Positions 61,604 through 64,000 of a stretch of DNA of 64,000 nt are shown here, in pieces. Each line of letters begins with the position of its first letter. Position 1 is the stretch's first letter. The notes beneath the pieces were generated by a model. The model saw only the letters and a list, made by a program, of their open reading frames with translations, was not told the origin of the DNA and ran no database searches. Origin of the DNA: Paraburkholderia mimosarum LMG 23256 = NBRC 106338 (GTDB taxonomy: Bacteria > Pseudomonadota > Gammaproteobacteria > Burkholderiales > Burkholderiaceae); NCBI RefSeq assembly GCF_000739815.1, contig NZ_BBJJ01000025.1:1-64000 (forward strand), given 5' to 3'. The translations under genes were made by a program, and so were the position numbers.

Positions 61604-63214
61604 TTAGTATGGCGTCCGATTCAATCGGCGGCGATATTGCGCGATCCCTTCGACAGCGGTTTGCTCCGGCTGAATCGCTGCCCTGATCGCGGCGACATGG
61701 GCTTGTGCCTCTCCGTAGAAAGACGAGAGGTCCGCTTTCATCGCCGTTCTCGATGCGTTGTCGAGATAGACCATATGGCCCGACGGATAGTTGTGGACCG
61801 ACAGATTGTGATCGATCTGCTCGCTGCCCACCGGCATGGTCTGGAAGGTGATGAAAGTCTGGAAGAACGGCGTCACTGCGTCGTAATACCCGTTGGCCGA
61901 AAAGACCCTCAGGTACGGATTGATGGACATCGCGGCCGCAAGGTCGCCTGCTGTGTACAGCGTTCCCGGGCCGCCCTTCTGTGCGCCCGTCGGGTCGATA
62001 TGACCGAAGTCCCAGTTCTCGAACGCGAGGTCGTTCAGATCCATGAAGGGCGATACCGATGTGTACTGCAATTCTTCGTTGAGGTACACGTTCCACATCG
62101 CCGTATACACGCCGCCCACGGCAGCCATCGTGGGATCGTTGCCGCCCGAATCCGGCGCGACGAATTCGGCAATGCCCGTGTCGATGCCCGTCACGCGGCC
62201 GTCATAGGCGCCCACGGCCAGACCGGCATCGAGCAGCAGGCTCGTCAGGAACGCCGAGCCGTTTCCCAGCGAAGGATCGAGTTGCCAGTATTTGAGGACC
62301 ATCGGCGGAATGCCGAGAATCTCGCTCAAATGCTTCAGCACCGCCTCATCGACATCGGGGAAAGCGTTCAAGGCGTTGGCGTACGGACCGGTCGCGAATG
62401 CGCTTACCTCGTCCATGAATTTCGGCAGATCGGGAGGCACCGGAGACAAGGTCACTTTCTTGTGGAACCAGGCGTCGGCCGCGAACGTCGGGAGGATGCC
62501 GATCGGATTGCCCGTTTGCGAATAATCGAGAATCGAAGACTGCAGGACAATGCCGTTCAGATCGACGCCGTCTTCGTGCAACAGCCAGGTGAGCACACAG
62601 GTGCGCGGTGTTCCATAAGACTCGCCGAACAGATATTTTGGCGAATTCCACCGGTTGAACACGGTCAGATAACGCTTGATGAACTGCTTGATGCAGCCTG
62701 CGTCCTCGTCCACGCCCCAGAAGTCCTTGTTGGTGTGAGGCTCGACCGCGGTCGAGTATCCGGTGCCCACCGGGTCGATGAAAACGAGGTCGGTCTGGTC
62801 CAGCAGACTGTCACCGTTGTCTTCGAGCGTGTAGGGAGCGGGCGGCGTGAAGTTCGGCATGCTCGTCTTGATGCGCCTCGGTCCGAATGACCCGAGAAGC
62901 AGGAAAACCGACGACGAGCCCGGACCGCCGTTATAGAAAAACGTGACGGGCCTCGACGACGGCGTCGCAGCGTCGGCGGTGAAGGCCACGTAGAACAGTT
63001 TCGCGCCCGGCCGCGAGCTATAGCTGTCGGTCGTGACGAGATGACCCACACGCGCCGTATAGGCAATCGATTTCCCGTTGAGCGTGAGCGTGTGATGCGT
63101 GACGGCGGCGTTTTCCGTGACGTCGCTGATCGAGTCATCGGGTCCGTATCCATACGGCGTCATGTCGACAAGCGGCTGGTCGGACGGTGCACCATTCCTT
63201 GCAGTTGCATTCAT
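61604..63214 (-). CDS. Serine carboxypeptidase (S10 family)
   Basis: Carboxypeptidase of 536 aa. The triad is Ser199 in LFGESYGTPR, Asp445 in ANGYYDAVTPF and His480 in NYPSGHMVY, and the family also shows FFYNGGPGSSS and FIDPVGTGYS. S10 enzymes release C-terminal residues at acid pH. No signal peptide is present; bacterial S10 members are less common than eukaryotic ones. The S53 gene follows after 108 bp on the same strand, so the two may be co-expressed. Confidence 0.93.
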   Translation of the reverse strand: MNATARNGAPSDQPLVDMTPYGYGPDDSISDVTENAAVTHHTLTLNGKSIAYTARVGHLVTTDSYSSRPGAKLFYVAFTADAATPSSRPVTFFYNGGPGSSSVFLLLGSFGPRRIKTSMPNFTPPAPYTLEDNGDSLLDQTDLVFIDPVGTGYSTAVEPHTNKDFWGVDEDAGCIKQFIKRYLTVFNRWNSPKYLFGESYGTPRTCVLTWLLHEDGVDLNGIVLQSSILDYSQTGNPIGILPTFAADAWFHKKVTLSPVPPDLPKFMDEVSAFATGPYANALNAFPDVDEAVLKHLSEILGIPPMVLKYWQLDPSLGNGSAFLTSLLLDAGLAVGAYDGRVTGIDTGIAEFVAPDSGGNDPTMAAVGGVYTAMWNVYLNEELQYTSVSPFMDLNDLAFENWDFGHIDPTGAQKGGPGTLYTAGDLAAAMSINPYLRVFSANGYYDAVTPFFQTFITFQTMPVGSEQIDHNLSVHNYPSGHMVYLDNASRTAMKADLSSFYGEAQAHVAAIRAAIQPEQTAVEGIAQYRRRLNRTPY

Positions 63215-63605
63215 CGCGGATCTCCGTTTTTCGGTTCAGTCGAACACGAACCGCCGCTTCGACGCCGTCCTGCTCACGGCCTCATGCGCCAGCCTTCACA
63301 GGCAATCCGGCAATCGAAATGAAAACGATAGTAGACGTTCCTGCATCATCAAAACGCAGGGACTGTTCATGCGGGTGCAAGCTGCGGTTTCGGCGACGGC
63401 GACAATCAATGGCTTTCGTGTAGCCGTTTCCGGATCGAAACCCCATGCGACCGATGAACATCGTTTCGACGCCTTCTCCTTGCGAAGTATAGAAAACGGC
63501 CTGTTGTTTCCAAGGCAGTTTCGATGTCTGCTGCTATCGCTCCAACGAAACCGGAATCTCGTAGTATCGAGCCGATATGCGGCTTGCATGAATCGTTGCG
63601 ACTCC
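63215..63605. other. 391-bp gap between the S10 gene and the MFS gene
   Basis: Should contain the promoter of the S10 peptidase operon (minus strand) and the terminator of the MFS gene. Sequence around 63300-63360 is AT-richer. No gene, repeat or clear promoter boxes recognised. Confidence 0.4.
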
Positions 63606-64000
63606 TCAGTCTTCGGCGGCCGATCGACGGGCAGAACGCTTCCGGGGCTGAATGCACGCCATCGCAATACCGGCTGCGGCGAACGCACCCGCGGCGGAAA
63701 CGACGGCGACGGCGCGCATCGCGTCGATGATGGCGTCGGCCTGCGCGCGCGCGACGGGTGTCTCGCGTGACCCTGCGCCCGATAGCATCCCCGCGTGGGG
63801 TTCCAGCAGTTGTCCCCCCTCGCGTGCATGCTGTGGCACGTGAAGCTGATCGAGGCGCGCCGAAAGCGCAGCCTCATGCGTCCACACGAACACGATGCCG
63901 AGCACGGCAATCGCGAGCAGGCTCGCCACGCGCGCAACGGCATTGTTGATGCCGGACGCGACGCCTGTACGGTCGCTCGACACCGAGCCCATCACGGTCG
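63606..64000 (-). CDS. MFS transporter C-terminus (EmrB/QacA 14-TM type), cut by window
   Basis: The last about 131 residues of a major facilitator drug exporter, still open at the window edge. The stretch TGVASGINNAVARVASLLAI is typical of the 14-TM DHA2 group, followed by one TM, a periplasmic loop and a final TM (AVVSAAGAFAAAGIAMA), then a basic tail. The rest lies beyond 64000. Confidence 0.85.
   Translation of the reverse strand, partial: TVMGSVSSDRTGVASGINNAVARVASLLAIAVLGIVFVWTHEAALSARLDQLHVPQHAREGGQLLEPHAGMLSGAGSRETPVARAQADAIIDAMRAVAVVSAAGAFAAAGIAMACIQPRKRSARRSAAED

Noticed and set aside
60176..62890. A 904-codon plus-strand open frame
   Set aside because: It lies opposite the S53 and S10 peptidase genes, whose frames carry full catalytic motifs. 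Composition is Arg/His-rich, typical of a high-GC antisense frame.
1..64000. CRISPR arrays, tRNA/rRNA genes, insertion sequences or phage genes
   Set aside because: No regularly spaced direct repeats, cloverleaf patterns, transposase or phage structural motifs were recognised. The only clear tandem array is the in-gene repeat at 44346-44678.

Overview
The window reads as chromosomal DNA of a beta-proteobacterium close to Burkholderia/Paraburkholderia. The reasons are high G+C, dense coding on both strands, and class I PHA synthase with PhaJ, PqiABC and NodT-type RND efflux genes in their usual beta-proteobacterial forms. No rRNA, tRNA, CRISPR array, insertion sequence or prophage was recognised. 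Genes at both ends are cut by the window edges.

Layout. 1-9.4 kb: the end of an efflux adaptor gene, then two tandem paralogous BvgS/EvgS-type hybrid kinases and a divergent RcsB/BvgA-type response regulator. The second kinase is split by a one-base shift at a run of seven C. 9.5-16.6 kb: a catabolic island made of a GntR regulator, an EthD-like protein, an LLM flavin monooxygenase and its flavin reductase on one strand, and an HpcH/HpaI aldolase, an ACS-type MFS transporter and a GlcD-like FAD dehydrogenase on the other. A shared 10-bp operator-like word sits at three promoters. 16.8-22.8 kb: a lipoprotein, a TPR-glycosyltransferase protein, an SDR, a trans-sulfuration-type PLP enzyme, a small unknown gene and a DnaJ-domain gene. 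23.2-30.1 kb: carbon storage, with phaJ-phaC overlapping by ATGA, a penicillin acylase on the opposite strand, and a patatin gene overlapping acetoacetate decarboxylase.

30.3-32.4 kb: a perfect FNR/Anr-type box precedes a DUF3313 lipoprotein, a channel-like protein with a TrkA-N domain and a small secreted protein. 32.4-41.9 kb: one minus-strand operon runs MFP-RND-OMF-pqiA-pqiB-pqiC. 42.0-46.9 kb: a 1-kb gap, then a cluster of small exported proteins including a Gly/Thr repeat protein, DUF2092, DUF4239 and a second DUF3313 lipoprotein. 47.3-51.8 kb: a PBP7-like peptidase, an LRR-protein kinase, a broken chemotaxis-receptor tail and a TAXI-type binding protein. 51.9-58.5 kb: an AttH/FtsX-like/ATPase ABC cluster, an SRPBCC protein, an SDR lacking its catalytic Tyr and Lys, and a LolA-like protein. 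58.6-64 kb: an unknown periplasmic protein, a histidine phosphatase, an S53 and an S10 acid-type peptidase, and the end of an MFS exporter.

The strongest candidates for something undescribed are the GntR-controlled degradation island with its shared operator, the homopolymer-split kinase (a parallel to bvgS phase variation), the RND-PqiABC operon, and the exported repeat-protein locus with possible low-oxygen-linked neighbours.
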